The notes under the pieces were generated by a model, which saw nothing but the letters and a program-made list of their open reading frames with translations, had not been told where the DNA came from and did not search any database. From Coffea arabica (taxonomy: Eukaryota; Streptophyta; Magnoliopsida; Gentianales; Rubiaceae), in assembly GCF_036785885.1 (NCBI RefSeq), contig NC_092315.1:21492026-21556025 (forward strand): a stretch of DNA of 64,000 nt, given 5' to 3'. A program made the position numbers and the translations under genes. Of the stretch, positions 63,364 through 64,000 are shown in pieces; the stretch's first letter is position 1, and the number at the start of each line of letters is the position of its first letter.

Positions 63364-64000
63364 TCAAAAAAATGATGGTTTAGACAGCTGCAAAACCTCA
63401 CGATAAACAATATTTCTCGTTTTGCCACAAGACACAGAATCACTATAAGTCCCTGGTACAATGAGAACCTTGACTGCTGTAGATGTTTTTGCACGAGATA
63501 GAGCAACATACAGTTGTCCATGGGAAAAGACCGGTTCACGTAAATAAATTCCCACATAATCTAGTTTCTGACCTTAGGACTTATTAATAGTCATTGCAAA
63601 ACAAAGCTTAATTAGGAATTGAATCCTCTTGAAAGGAATACCATTCTTTTCATTATCAGCTGACTGAAGTGGAATCCTTGGAAGCAAAACCTTTTTGCCT
63701 CGATGCTGTCTAACGACAATCTCAGCACAAATTGTATTTTTCCTGAGCTCTTTACAGATTAGGCGAGTGCCATTGCAGAGGCCTTCAGCTGGGTTCAGAT
63801 TGCGCATCAAAATGATTGGACAGTTGTCCTTTAGGATTAATTTATGAGGAGGGAGGCCTTTTGGATTCAAAGAGTTAAGAAAATCTTCATAATCTCCTTG
63901 ATCTCGCTCATTAAGCGTTCTATCAGTGCTCGTATAAGTATAAGGCTGACCTGGGAACCGATCAATTATCATCTGGTTTATATCATCAACTACACTATTT
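63364..64000 (-). pseudogene. Helitron helicase (PIF1-like), C-terminal part, partial and interrupted
   Basis: This unwinds DNA during rolling-circle transposition. The frame enters at the window end and reads VVDDINQMIIDRFPG, then GLPPHKLILKDNCPIILMRN and GLCNGTRLICKELR. After the break it reads [20 protein letters not shown], the conserved end of superfamily 1B (PIF1/RecD-like) helicases with the motif VI Arg region. A TAA at 63574-63576 replaces the Gln codon expected in the NKSQGQ-like motif, in frame with both sides. The stop is at 63364-63366, 132 bp before the RPA-like start codon. The walker motifs and the Rep domain would lie outside the window. Confidence 0.9.

Larger units (their letters stand above)
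58677..64000 (-). mobile_element. 3' part of a Helitron with helicase, RPA-like and B3 genes
   Basis: On the minus strand the element ends ...CCGCGCAGCGCGCGG, then TTCTTGCCTC, then CTAG at 58677, followed by a T in the flank. This is the Helitron 3' end pattern: GC hairpin about 11 nt before CTRR, insertion between A and T. Reading 5' to 3' on that strand come the C-terminal part of the Helitron helicase (cut by the window end), an RPA1-like gene and a B3-domain gene, all co-oriented. Known plant Helitrons encode Rep-helicase and often RPA-like proteins. The rolling-circle Rep part and the 5' end would lie beyond 64000. All three genes carry disabling changes, so this copy is inactive. Confidence 0.85.

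Overview
This 64 kb window is nuclear DNA of a flowering plant, most likely a eudicot, although the species cannot be read from it. It contains spliced genes with GT-AG introns, several classes of plant transposable element (Ty1/copia, Ty3/gypsy, LINE, SINE-like, Tourist-like MITE, Helitron) and one apparently intact host gene for a plastid ribonuclease J with the plant-specific GT-1-like C-terminus. No bacterial-type gene, CRISPR array or rRNA was seen, and no tRNA gene was recognised.

Layout. 1-814 is the 3' end of a long LTR of a repeat family that recurs four more times (9341-12538, 15784-19178, 44632-48573, 52087-56726). All five copies lie on the + strand, start near TGTGAG and end in TCACA; three have perfect 5-bp target-site duplications. 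They look like solo LTRs. 4130-7896 and 20012-20560 are a very diverged tandem repeat (220-300 bp unit) that has taken at least two LINE fragments, one further LINE-like retroposon and a gag-only Ty1/copia element (7902-20006, minus strand). The copia element itself carries two of the solo LTRs, so nesting is three levels deep. 21.5-26.5 kb holds wreckage of Ty3/gypsy elements, with a SINE-like insertion inside a probable LTR.

27890-44043 (minus strand) is the ribonuclease J gene: 17 coding exons, 888 codons, all splice phases consistent, and a promoter-proximal telo-box and E2F-type site. Its last coding exon is tandemly duplicated, so there are two alternative C-termini. Intron 6 holds a Tourist-like MITE and intron 10 a 312-bp tandem duplication.

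58677 to the window end is the 3' part of a Helitron on the minus strand. It has a CTAG end with a GC-rich hairpin, the C-terminus of the Helitron helicase, an RPA1-like single-strand DNA-binding gene, and a two-domain B3 (REM-like) gene that looks captured. Each of the three genes carries disabling mutations.

The most unusual signal is in the solo-LTR family. Its 3' third carries short hairpins whose loops are conserved while the stems change in a compensating way between copies. This is followed by a hairpin plus polypyrimidine-AG block and a terminal box of about 75 bp. Together these suggest a selected RNA (or DNA) structure.
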